NCBI GenBank assembly: GCA_905178155.1
Contig: CAJINV010000008.1
Span: 248,001 to 312,000, forward strand
DNA from: Amoebophrya sp. A120
Lineage: Eukaryota; Sar; Dinophyceae; Syndiniales; Amoebophryaceae
Direction: 5' to 3'
Length of the DNA stretch: 64,000 nucleotides
Below are positions 1 through 9,608 of this stretch, one piece after another; the first letter of the stretch is position 1; every line of letters begins with the position of its first letter. The notes below the pieces were generated by a model, which worked only from the letters and a program-made list of their open reading frames with translations, did not search any database and was not told the DNA's origin. A program made the position numbers and the translations under genes.

Positions 1-1078
1 CCGACATGTGACTGGAGACTAGCTACCAGCGACCGAGAAAGGGTGTCATCTGGGTTGTGAACTTCTCACGACCGAGGAAGGGTTTTGAACTTCTTGCAGC
101 AGACCGATGACTGATCTTTAGCGCCTACTCGCCGGACATCAGATTCGTTTCATACATAGTGTTCCACGTTTTTTCATCGCTCGATTCAGAGAGAATTTGA
201 ATTTCCTTCATCATCATCTTCTAATCATCCTTTTTGTATAGTTAGAAGCCGCATAGTGCACATCGATCGTGCGACGTAAAAAGAGGTGCGACAGAGCGAC
301 GATAGAAGCCGACGACGACTGGCAGTGGTCGTCCACACGGCAACTCGGTCGCGTCATTTCTCTGCTGAGAAAATCCCAGGACTACCCCGGCACAGCTTCG
401 GCACGACTTTAATTGGTTATAGAAAGTGAAGCTGTTGTAAATGCGTTCTTCAGAAAAAAAAATCCCGATCGTGCACGCAAAGCTTTATACCTGGTTTCGC
501 TACTTTTACTTTAACTTTCGTGCGTGAAAATATTACACGTGTATTACATCAGAGAGCGACGATTCTTGGCGGCGATGAACTACGAGTCCACTAGTTCGTT
601 GTAGCTCATGACGTTGATTGTCTTCCTTGTCACTCACCAAATTGAATGATTTACTCCGCTACTTTTCGTACTACGAAATCACAAAAACTTAGAAGTGGAG
701 CCTGTCACGACGCTACGGGTCGGAATTCAATCTTGTCTGAAATGTCACGACATCGCACGCACGCTAATCGCCGACAATGAGTGTTCGTGCGACGACCTCG
801 AGCAGCGCGAGGACCAACACCAGCGCAGTGCATTTATTTCCCAAAAAGAAAAAGAGACGAAGCACCAGTACGTGGAAAAACTCGGATCCTTCGCTTTGCG
901 TGAGGTGTCGTTCTTGAAAGAAAACTTTGATTACGGAAACATGTCCTAGCCATGTGGAGGAGCTCAGACAGCTTCCGGCGGTTCTTGGTGCCGTGTCCGC
1001 GTCAAATCCGGGGCCCATCCCCGACCACGGATTTCTATCTTGTTTTGTATTGTAGCACCACACCAGCCAAGACTATGC
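1..1078. other. No gene recognised
   Basis: Both strands hold only short open frames without recognisable composition or domains. The exon at 1079-1697 may continue into this stretch through further splicing, but no junction can be fixed. Confidence 0.4.
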
Positions 1079-1697
1079 TCAGTGTTCAGTGTTCGCAGTC
1101 TGCCACCCAAAATTGTATTGTAGGTCCTGCTTGAATGATTGTAGCCTGCCACTCAACGCTGAGTTCAGTCTTGATTTTTCTGCAAGAATCCACTTGCTGG
1201 AGCCTCCAATCGATGTGCGCTCTTCCGTCAGCATTTCAATGCGGTTGCTGAAGGTGTCTGCTGTCTTCCTTGCAGAGTCCTTCCACGATGAAACGGATGG
1301 GGCGTTCTTTTTGAGTTCTCCCAAAACCCGTCGCGCCTCGTCTTTCAACCGTTTCCATTTTTCGTCCAAATCGACAGCTTGCTGCAGTACTTCGCGAAGA
1401 TCATCTCCTGCTTCCTTCCAGAGCTTCGTCGCTCGTTTGTCCATTGCGTCTTCGCCGGTCTTTAGCTCATAAGACAATTCAACGTTCATTTTTGGTTTAT
1501 TATTTTTATTGCGACGAGCCCTTAGCTCGTGAATGCGGCGGCGGCGGTACTTTGCTTCCAGGGCAGCTTTCTCCTTCAGCGGCTCTTGGAAAGCATGAAC
1601 AGCGACTGCGTCAAGTCTTAGCAAAATACGATCCGCACGCTCGTTCAATTCGTTCCAGTTCCGGTCTAATTTGTCGTCCGCGGCGGACGAATGACCC
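1079..1697 (-). CDS. Charged coiled-coil protein, internal or 3' exon
   Basis: An open frame of about 205 codons rich in Lys, Arg, Glu and Ala, with helix-forming stretches such as LREVLQQAVDLDEKWKRLKD and an N-terminal RRRRIHELRARR cluster. No domain is recognised. The frame has no ATG near its 5' end; a CAG acceptor at 1698 would open it, so it is probably an exon of a longer gene whose upstream exons lie above 1700. The frame closes at 1079, but an earlier splice donor is possible. It is called as coding because of its composition and its strand, which agrees with the rest of the window. A chance open frame cannot be excluded. Confidence 0.4.
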
Positions 1698-2132
1698 CTG
1701 GTGTATTGTCACGGGCGTACTATGACTTTACTTTCTCAATTGTCACTGCGAAACGCAAGATGAGTGTCAAGTTGACCCAGACCTACTGTCGAACATAGAG
1801 GGAGGCTAAAATAAAACGAAAGCGACTACTAACTTCTTTTTTTTTGCATGATACTGTGGCGCGAGCTAGGCTCAAAACTAGACCATACAACAAGGGCAAG
1901 GAATCTAGAAGTGATGTTCTTGTTTCGACGTTTGCTTCTATTTTCTTTTGAATCGCCCCCATACACCACACTGCTCCTGTGAAAAAATACGCCTGGACGA
2001 GGTGGGTTGCAGACCTGTTCTCAAGAAAAGCTGGACCGCGCGGCCTCTACTAGAAGCGAGCATATCATGTATATTATACATCTACAGCTCGGCGCCAGCA
2101 AGCCTCAAGAAGGCAACCGCTACAGGTCATCC

Positions 2133-3202
2133 CTATGCTATGGTATTACAAGCCTCCACCTCCCCGGCGCCTATCATGTCTTTAAATTTAAAGCAGTTTC
2201 TAACAAACTTTAGCAGCTGCTGCAGTGCTATTTTCAACATTTTTCTATTCGTTATGCGCCGATCCCTGCGCCATTCTGTTTCAGGAGCCTGCAGGCCGGC
2301 GCACGCCCCGACTACAATTACGCCCGCAGCAGAACGAATATAGAAAAGGAGCGCGTTGATTTGAATGCGGTATTCTCGCGTGGTGATGATGATGAAAGTA
2401 TTTACGCTGCCTGCATGCATTGGCGCGCAAACCCAAACGCCGGCCAGTTTTCTGTCATACTCCTTGCCCAAAATCTGCATACTTGCCCTTGCCTTCCCGC
2501 GAAAGGCAGGCCTGTGCAAGTACGTAAGTGGCAGATCACCTATCTTTACCTAGCACCAGAGGCATTTTACGAAAGCAACCGAGGTGGCTTTTGCAGTAAG
2601 GAAACACCATGACAGGAGCGTACCCTTCGAATTCCTCCCGGAAAGCGTTTTCCTCGCTCTCCCGCATATAGTTATTCCAGTTTTTCAACAAAGAACGAAG
2701 TCCCATAGCTCCCAAACTGACGACACCAGCGGCCGCGCCATAAGTAGCAACAGCTTCGGGTTTGATGTTCTGAACGAAGGACCGCACGCGATCGAGCTTC
2801 GACGTTGTGGGCTTCTCCTCCGTTCCAACTTTTTCCTTTTTGTTTTTCTTCCTTATCAAACAAAAAAGCACACCCGAAGTTCTTTACAACACTCGCGATG
2901 GGTTGCTTTGCGTATGCGAGTTTTTGCGTCAGTAAAAAAACCGGATTGGCAAATTCCAAATCTAGAAGATCAGTATCAGGACCCACGTCTTCACATGTCG
3001 TGCACTCTGTGCCTCTTTGCATTTTTACCAAGCCCCGACCTGATTTCTTTCGGCCGGCATTGCACCGGCCAGGCGATGACTGCTTGGCGGGGATCGGTGG
3101 CCTAGATGTCGGCACAGATGATTCTACTCCAGATCCTGTCGCAAATCTGGATGCAACAGCACTCAGGCCAACACTTAGGTCAGCACACAGGTTGCAAAGC
3201 AT
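2133..3202 (-). CDS. Unrecognised protein with one or two hydrophobic segments; frame changes inside
   Basis: Three consecutive coding-like frames follow each other on the minus strand. The first starts with ATG at 3202 (MLCNLCADLSVGLS) and has several Cys residues. The second (2536-about 2835) contains a glycine-rich hydrophobic segment, AVATYGAAAGVVSLGAMGL, that could span a membrane. The third (2133-about 2515) contains ALLFYIRSAAGVIVVGACAG. Joining them needs very short introns: about 50 nt near 2830 (donor GTAAAGAAC) and about 28 nt near 2525, between AG-GTGATC and TTGCACAG. Such lengths are unusual, so these may instead be separate genes or sequence errors. No family is recognised. One locus is inferred from composition and continuity only. 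Confidence 0.42.
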
Positions 3203-3759
3203 CTAGATGAGCACGGAGGTCAAAAAGGAGGTCCGCCACTTTACGAAATCGCCGGGCGAGATATTGGATTGCTAGCTACACTAACTTTTAGCATCTGGAA
3301 ATCTTTTTGCTGATCGTCTTTTTTTTACAAACTAATTTGGTTCTTTCATTAAATGAAAGAGCCGTCAAGTATACTAATACTAGCTTTACCGACACGCTTA
3401 TATTTTACCTTCCTGGAATAAGCGGTCTGGAAGCAGAAGCACTTTAGTCTTAGTCTGGATGTGTTTTTCTGTACGATATCCCTCTGCTGCAGGAACCCGA
3501 AAGTCGCGGTCGTCGTGGTGTTGAGAGCCGACACGCCTTTATCCTGAGTAAAAAAAGTTCCCTCCCCATATTTGCCATGCGTATTTGGATTAATAGGATT
3601 TACATGCCCAGACTGTCGGAGTCAAATCGGCCTAGCAACTGGGTGGCTTCTGAAACGCGCTCAAAATGTCCACTACCATGGCCATGGGACGCCAGGCGGC
3701 GATAGGGAGTGGCGCTGTCGAAGTGTTTCTTTTGGCCCCAGAGCCCAACACAAGAAACA
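3203..3759. other. No gene recognised
   Basis: AT-rich spacer with only short open frames on either strand. It precedes the foldback region. Confidence 0.5.
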
Positions 3760-4335
3760 CAAAAAGAAGACGCGCAAATTGGACAAGTTCCCAGCTGCAA
3801 GTTGCCAGAAAAGGCCTCAGTTAGCGGCCAGGCACAAATGCGAGGGCCTAGGGCGGAAGGTCACCGGGCCCCTCCGGCCAGGCAGCAGCAAAAGGCGCAG
3901 CGGTCTTGTTCAACAGGTCTCGGCTGACAGGCTTTTTCGACAAGTTGGGGCCGCCAAGTTGCAGAAAAAGCTCGTCTTTTCGTTTCTTCGCAGCTATCGC
4001 AGCCAAGAAGCCGGCTTGCACCCAACCGCGCGCCCAGCTGCGCGCCCAACAATAGCGAGGAAGCATCGCCCGAGCCAAAGAAGCCAAGCCAGACCAAGCG
4101 CGCGCACTTGCTCGCGGCAATCATTTGGAGGCCTTTTTCTGCAACTTCGGGCCGCCAAGTTTCAGGAAAAGGCCTCTTTTCCCTTTTCCGGGCGCTTCGT
4201 GCTCTCTCCCATGCCGGCCAACCGACCCCCGCCAGCAGGGCGGGGGCGCCGGTCTTGAGTACTTTCTGCAGCAAAACATACAGCGCGGCCTTTTTCTTCA
4301 ACTTGGAGCTGCCAAAGTACAGAAAAAAGCCGTAT
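3760..4335. repeat. Family of short hairpin units with GCCTTTTTC arms
   Basis: At least three units share one design: a left arm near GGCCTTTTTCTGCAACTT, a short GC-rich loop with GCCGCC or GCTGCC, and a right arm near CCAAGTTNCAGAAAAAGGCC. They are centred near 3951, 4152 and 4310; a weaker unit sits near 3799. In the middle unit the arms (4131-4148 and 4157-4174) pair almost perfectly. Spacing is 150-200 bp. Minus-strand translation gives similar short peptides from each unit, which I read as a by-product of the DNA repeat, not as coding. Confidence 0.7.
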
Positions 4336-4439
4336 TTTCTGTTGTTCAAAAAAGCAGAATGTGGCGCAAAAAAAGGCAGTCGAATTCGGGAAGAAAAGGC
4401 GCAAAAAAATGAACACGCTCAGACAAGCAAAACGTCCAA

Positions 4440-5040
4440 AAAGTGACACGCAGTTGACACGCAGTTGAGTCCAAAAAGTGACACGCAGTTGACACGCAAA
4501 GTGATACGCAAGTGACACGCAGTGCGTGTCACACTGCGTGTCACTTGCGTACCGCAATGCGTGTCACTGCGTGTCACCAGAATATAGGTGCAAAAAGTGA
4601 CACGCACTCAGTGCGTGTCACCGTATACCATCGGGGAAGACCAAAAGACGACAGGCGTTGTCTCTCTCCTGCACGGTATGGTAGTGACACGCATCTAGTG
4701 CGTGTCAGTGCGTGTCACTTTTTGCACCTATATTCTGGTGACACGCAGTGACACGCACGACCGAATCGCTGGTGGCGAGAATACAGGCGTGAAGAGTGAC
4801 ACGCACTTGACACGCAGTGAGTGCGTGTCACACAATACCGTCGGTGAAGGATATTTCCAAAACTTTCCAAAACCTCTCTCCGGTCTGTAAAAGTGACACG
4901 CACTGACACGCACTCACTGCGTGTCAATTTACAGAGCGGTTTGACAGTACACACTCGTCAAAAACGAGAAACAGGTCGTGTTTGACGAGTGCGTATCAGT
5001 GTGCGTGTCACTCTGCGTGTCACTTTGCGTGTCAAAAAAA
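4440..5040. repeat. Array of TGACACGC / GCGTGTCA octamers
   Basis: About 25 exact copies of TGACACGC or its complement occur in 600 bp, often as closely spaced inverted pairs with an AGT or ACT spacer, so the array is rich in small palindromes. Variants with TGATACGC also occur. Between the clusters lie related spacers (ATACCATCGGGGAAGA near 4626; ATACCGTCGGTGAAGG near 4835), so a longer unit seems to have been duplicated. There is no credible open frame. Irregular spacing and both orientations exclude a CRISPR array or a simple satellite. Confidence 0.8.
4558..4757. repeat. Perfect 51-bp inverted repeat inside the octamer array
   Basis: Positions 4558-4608 and 4707-4757 are exact reverse complements over 51 bases, separated by 98 bases. 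Each arm contains three octamer copies and the non-octamer core CCAGAATATAGGTGCAAAAA. The inner 98 bases are only partly self-complementary. A perfect match of this length implies a recent inverted duplication, gene conversion, or the ends of a foldback element. Confidence 0.85.
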
Positions 5041-5188
5041 AGGCGGAGTGCGTATCACTCTGCGTTTTTGAAAGCTCCCAAAAATTTGCCGAAAATCTAC
5101 CAAAATCCGAAGGAAAGGCTCAAGGAAAGGGACAAGGGGAAGGGGCCGCTATGTGGCAGGCCATACAGCTACGTGCAGGCGCACCGGC

Positions 5189-5354
5189 CGGGAAGGCCTC
5201 GCGGCCCGCCAGGAAGCCGCCGGTTTGTCCTCAGACACGGTGGGGCGCTCCATTTTCTCCGGTTGGGGGCCCCTCCCAACCGGAAAAAATCGAGAATCCC
5301 ACCGTGTCTGAGGACGGGCCGGCGGCTTCCCGACGGGCCGTCGAGGCCTTCCCG
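5189..5354. repeat. Long GC-rich foldback, about 80-bp arms
   Basis: The left arm (5189-5267) and right arm (5274-5354) are near reverse complements, roughly 85-90 per cent by eye, around a central GGCCCC near 5270. Shared blocks are CGGGAAGGCCTCG, GGAAGCCGCCGG, GTCCTCAGACACGGTGGG and TTCCGGTTGGG. The arms meet almost without a loop, so this would form a very stable cruciform or RNA hairpin. Open frames on both strands here are shadows of the inverted repeat. It may be a foldback or MITE-type element; no target-site duplication was identified. Confidence 0.8.
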
Positions 5355-6656
5355 TGGCGCCTGTTGCTGTTCTTTTTTCGCCCTTCCCTTCGCATTTTCT
5401 GTGGCCTTCAGGTCGGTTCATTCCCCCGCCCCTCTTCCGACCTGACTCAACATCTCGCGACCTTGGGGCAGACAAGGGCGGAGGAGTCCTCGTTTGGCCC
5501 TCTACTAGCTTTACCCCACACAGAGGGCCGCAATGCTTGGTCCGACATTCGCACGACTTCCCCTCGGCACCGCTACGGAGCCTGCGCGTCTGTCAAAAAG
5601 CGGCGCGTCTGCTTTGAGGGTGCTTGTCGCAAAATAGTCCTCGCGATAGTCGCTAAGCAGCACGCCGGTGGCCGGACAGCCCAGAAGGCATGCGCGCACA
5701 GCCGCGCATAGAAATTCGCGCTGCTCCCGCTGGTGCCACCGAAGGCCGCCAATTGGCACACGGAACGAGGGCGCGCGCGTCAGGGTAGAAGGGGCACAAC
5801 CTGAAAAGGCCGGGGCGCTCTTGGGCCGCCCTTTCGTGCTTTCCTGCCCCGTTAGTTGCCGTTTTGTTTTCATTTGGTCGGCGTTTAGGAGCCTTTTTCT
5901 TTGCTAGGCCAATTTGTTCCTAAAGACTGTGCCTACTGCGCAGCCCCATGATGAGGTGTGATTTTTAATGATATCTGACACTTTATCATAGTAGTCTAAG
6001 CAGGAGGAAGGAAGCGCCAGACTTGTCACGCGACTGCGCCAGATAGTACTTTAACAACGGCTACATTAGAGTCACACACTCGTCGTGCGTGGTAAAAGCC
6101 TAAACTTCTTGGCATGTTATGTAGCAAGGCTGTCAACTCGTTTGTACTGAGGATAACCTTCGTCAAGTTGGAACTCGTTCAGAGAAGAAGTCGTGGCCTG
6201 TTCAACAGAGACAGAGTGGTCGTTGTCAACCGATTTTTCCTGGTGCTGGCCACCAGAGTTGGTGTGCTGAGTCTGACCCCCGCCGCCACCGCGCCCACGC
6301 GCACGCTATGGCCTGCTCAACTGCGACGATCATAAATGAAATGACAACTTGTGATGCAAAAGCAAAATGCAAATAGAAATACATATTGGTGCGCACCAAA
6401 GGCGCCCAAATATATTTCATTTGCTTCGTTTGTTATCCTTATCTCATCTAGCATGACAAGTTCGAGTTCCTAAAGGAGTTGTGCAAAGTAAGTAAGTGCG
6501 CCTCCGCCTGCGCCCTGAGTGATCCAGAACAAAAAAAATACTAATACAAACATAAGACGCCACGCAGATGACCCAAGTTTAGGCTCCTTCAGATTCTTGC
6601 TCGTTAATCTTACTCTCTTGCGTAAGCGTTTACACACCTGGGCCTGCGAGGACTCT

Positions 6657-6932
6657 TCATTGTTCCATTTGAGATTGCCTCCTTTGAGCACACCATACGC
6701 GCTTCAGCAGGTTCTTTCGTCCCCCCGCGTTCTTTTCCACTTCCATCGCAGTGACCAAGCCGCACGAAAAACAAGTGGCATCATCTGCAAATATGTCTCG
6801 GGCTAGAAAGTTGTGCTGACGCACGTCTATGAACGCTGAAGGGCGTAAGTTCCGCAATACGCAGCAAAAAAGTAGCGTGAAATTCTTTACGCTCCTATGC
6901 CTTGCAAATGCAACACGATCTTTTCGCGCCAT
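6657..6932 (-). CDS. Small hypothetical protein, 91 residues
   Basis: An ATG-started frame on the same strand as the sure genes: a basic N-terminus, a hydrophobic patch with paired Cys (FTLLFCCVLRNL), a second Cys pair (CFSCGL) and a basic C-terminus. No family is recognised, and frame length alone is not significant. Confidence 0.25.
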   Translation of the reverse strand: MARKDRVAFARHRSVKNFTLLFCCVLRNLRPSAFIDVRQHNFLARDIFADDATCFSCGLVTAMEVEKNAGGRKNLLKRVWCAQRRQSQMEQ

Positions 6933-8016
6933 TGCATGACAGAACTTAACTCAGAGTCGTCTCAGACAAAACTGACAAATTGTGCGACCTACGTTCCAGA
7001 CCCAGACGACATTTCTGCAGAAGTGGATAAACGGCCGCAATAAAGAACTGCAACAGTGTGCCCGCCATTGCGTACGTACGCGTAGTGGTCTGACCGGCGC
7101 TGCAAAGTTGTTTTCAGTCTTAATTCCAAATCACGTTTATGCATCTGTCATTATTTACACAACGCTTCCGCATTTGTCGTCACCTAGAAAACGGATTTCA
7201 TGCGTTTTTTTGGCGATGGACGAGGGAAAAGAAACAACCTGCTCTTCTACTTGAGGTTGAAATAGAAAAAGTCTTCAAGCGAAATTAAAAAGTGTAAGTG
7301 ACCACCTCGTAAAAGCGTGGGCCTGGCCGGCGCGTAGTTCGATATCGATGCTCTGGCTGTGGCTCTGCCTTTCCTCGATCGGCACGCCCTGCATGAATTT
7401 CGTTCTAAAAAATTCTCACTCGTCTCTACCTAATGTCAGGCATGATGCTTTCAAAAGTCGCGAATGATGGAGATTTGCACTGAGGAATAGCCGAAACCAC
7501 ATATGTACCAGGAGGACCTCAACAAACTACCTATGAGCTATGACAGCTTAAAATTTCACATATGTAATGAAGGAAGGCGGGCTCTACGCGCAACTAAAAA
7601 CAAACTCAGACCCGCAGTTTTTGGCTCTGAGTTGACAGTCTATTTTAATTTTTCTTTTTTGAAAAGAAAAATAAACTACTAGCGCAAGAATACGATAAAT
7701 CTCCCGTCGCTGGGCGCAAGTCTTGCGCTCCTTGGTGAGGATTTGTACAGGATGGAGCAAGCGTCACGCCATTCCCATTCGTGGTTGTTGAGGTCGTTGT
7801 AAATCTTGTCCGTCGCTTCTTCCTTCGCTAGCAGAGTTTTTCGGTTCGTTCGTCAAGGTGCTGAAAGCTGTTCGATATCGAATGCAAATATGCCTGGGCC
7901 TGTGTAAAGTTCGAACTTGTAGTGCTGGTGGTGTGGCAGTCGCATTCCTGTCAAAACTGTACTGCGTGACCTTCTTTACCCCTCAGCCCATAATTAGTCA
8001 TCCACTTTACGAACAA

Positions 8017-8262
8017 TCACAATGCCTTGGGATATGATCTCGGGAAGATTAGATCAAGCTCTAGTGCGGGGTCGGACCTGAGTTGAGGACACACTAGAGT
8101 GGAAGGATGTCCTGGTCGATTTCCATGACCAACAAAAGTCGCAGGCTTTTTTGTCATGCAAAAATGCAGTGTCTCACTCTCATCAAGCGGTCTGCGTATC
8201 AGAGAGCGTTCTGGAAAGATGTCATGCTTGGCTGCACTCGAAAGTGTTTCCATCATCCACAT
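8017..8262 (-). CDS. Small hypothetical frame overlapping an introner-like sequence
   Basis: An ATG-started frame of 81 codons (MWMMETLSSAAKHDIFPERS at the N-terminus) with fairly protein-like composition. Its middle, 8100-8175, resembles the core of the introner family found in two genes elsewhere in the window, so the true structure could be two exons around a relic intron. No family is recognised. Confidence 0.25.
   Translation of the reverse strand: MWMMETLSSAAKHDIFPERSLIRRPLDESETLHFCMTKKPATFVGHGNRPGHPSTLVCPQLRSDPALELDLIFPRSYPKAL
8100..8175. repeat. Introner-like core sequence
   Basis: The plus strand reads AAAAGTCGCAGGCTTTTTTG followed by TCATGCAAAAATGCAG. This parallels the minus strand of the 12965-13099 element (AAGTCGCGTTTTGTCATGCC) and the plus strand of the 40802-40906 element (GCGTTTGTCATGCAAAAAAT). 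Terminal inverted repeats are not clear, so this is probably a decayed copy. Confidence 0.4.
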
Positions 8263-9608
8263 TTTAGCATCACAAGTTTCCAGGCCCAGATGACATATTT
8301 GAAGTTGATATTCCAGCTTGTTCTTCGGCTTGAGCTCGGTCTCCGTTGTGTCTTGAGTTTCGTTTAGTGAAGTAGTTTAGCTGAGACTTGTTCCGCTTCA
8401 ATTCGTTGTTCTTCCCATCCAAAGTCTACAAGAGAAGCCCTTTAGTGAAGTGCGAGAGAGTTTTTTGGTGTGTCAGTTGTTAGAAAAGAAATTTCGTTAG
8501 TTTTGAGGTTGTCAAGAGGAAAGTAGTCTGCGCGAAAAATAAACAGATCCTCCTTGTCGTGCCACGAAGTGGAGAAAAAGAATACAACTCACTGCTTGGA
8601 CGATGAAAAGCACACGACAACGCCCGGAAGAGGATTCTTATTCGTTATACTTTCAAGAACTACAGGGAAGGATGAGTTGCTGTGGCAGGGGTTGTGTATT
8701 GTTTTTGCGAAAGTTTATTCACTTCGTTACAACGGTACACAAAGACTATGTATTTCGATACCGATGTGGCGAGAACAGGCCCGCTCTCCCCCGCACGCAA
8801 ACCGAATCGCAACCAACGTAAAAAAGACAGACGGCTTTCGAGAGAAGGCAAACGATGTTGCTGAAGCGAGGAAGAGAAGTAACCGATTCTTGTACATTTT
8901 AAGTACTTTCATCGCTGAAGTAGAGCTGGGGCTCTGACAGGCTTTGCAAATGAGAAACAGAAATATCGAATTATCCATCTGATGGCGGAGACGGTTGCAC
9001 GAGATACCGATAATTGTTTACCGCAATTCGGGAAACAGAAACACTCGACAACTTCAACGTTTCTGTTAGTCTACCGACATCTTTCATTCTTGACGCGCAG
9101 CACGGCTGCAAACGAACGACAACGACCAATGGATCATGATCTTTGAGTCATAGCTACGGCAAGACCGAATATCTGGCAACGTTTGCTTGTGACTACTTAG
9201 CACCGATGGTGAAGTGAGCGGCCCTTGATATTGCGATGAAGCAGGCCGACTCACTGATGCACAACAGGAGCAAAGAAGTACAACGTCTTGGCGTTCTTCC
9301 TGTGCTAGTAGTACAGAGACTGACTGCGTCGCTGAGCGGCTTTTTACACTACAGTTACAGAGTCTAACACCAGAGCAGCCCGGACAACTTGTCGAGCGAG
9401 GGTTCTTTGCACTTTGCAGTGACATGGAGCTCCAGGTTCTTGTCTGGTTGTGTGTTCAGGTGCAGTCATTCCAAGTTGCAGTTGGTTCGTTGCTGTCCTC
9501 ACATTTTGTTCTCCGACGTTGATGTCGATAGAAGACATATTTCGGATCAACATCTTCTGCAGCACCCATGTGTGGTACTCTCCAAAGCAGGGATGAAACT
9601 AGTAAAAC

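Larger units (their letters stand above)
5400..9608. other. 4.2 kb without a convincing gene
   Basis: No frame longer than about 130 codons and no recognisable domain. A few short ATG-started minus-strand frames have protein-like composition (6657-6932 and 8017-8262 are listed separately). A frame at 6470-6691 has one hydrophobic segment (LMFVLVFFLFWITQGAGGG). A gene split into many short exons could be hidden here. Confidence 0.4.

Noticed and set aside
4440-5040. CRISPR array
   Set aside because: The repeats are 8 bp, in both orientations and irregularly spaced, and the genome is eukaryotic.
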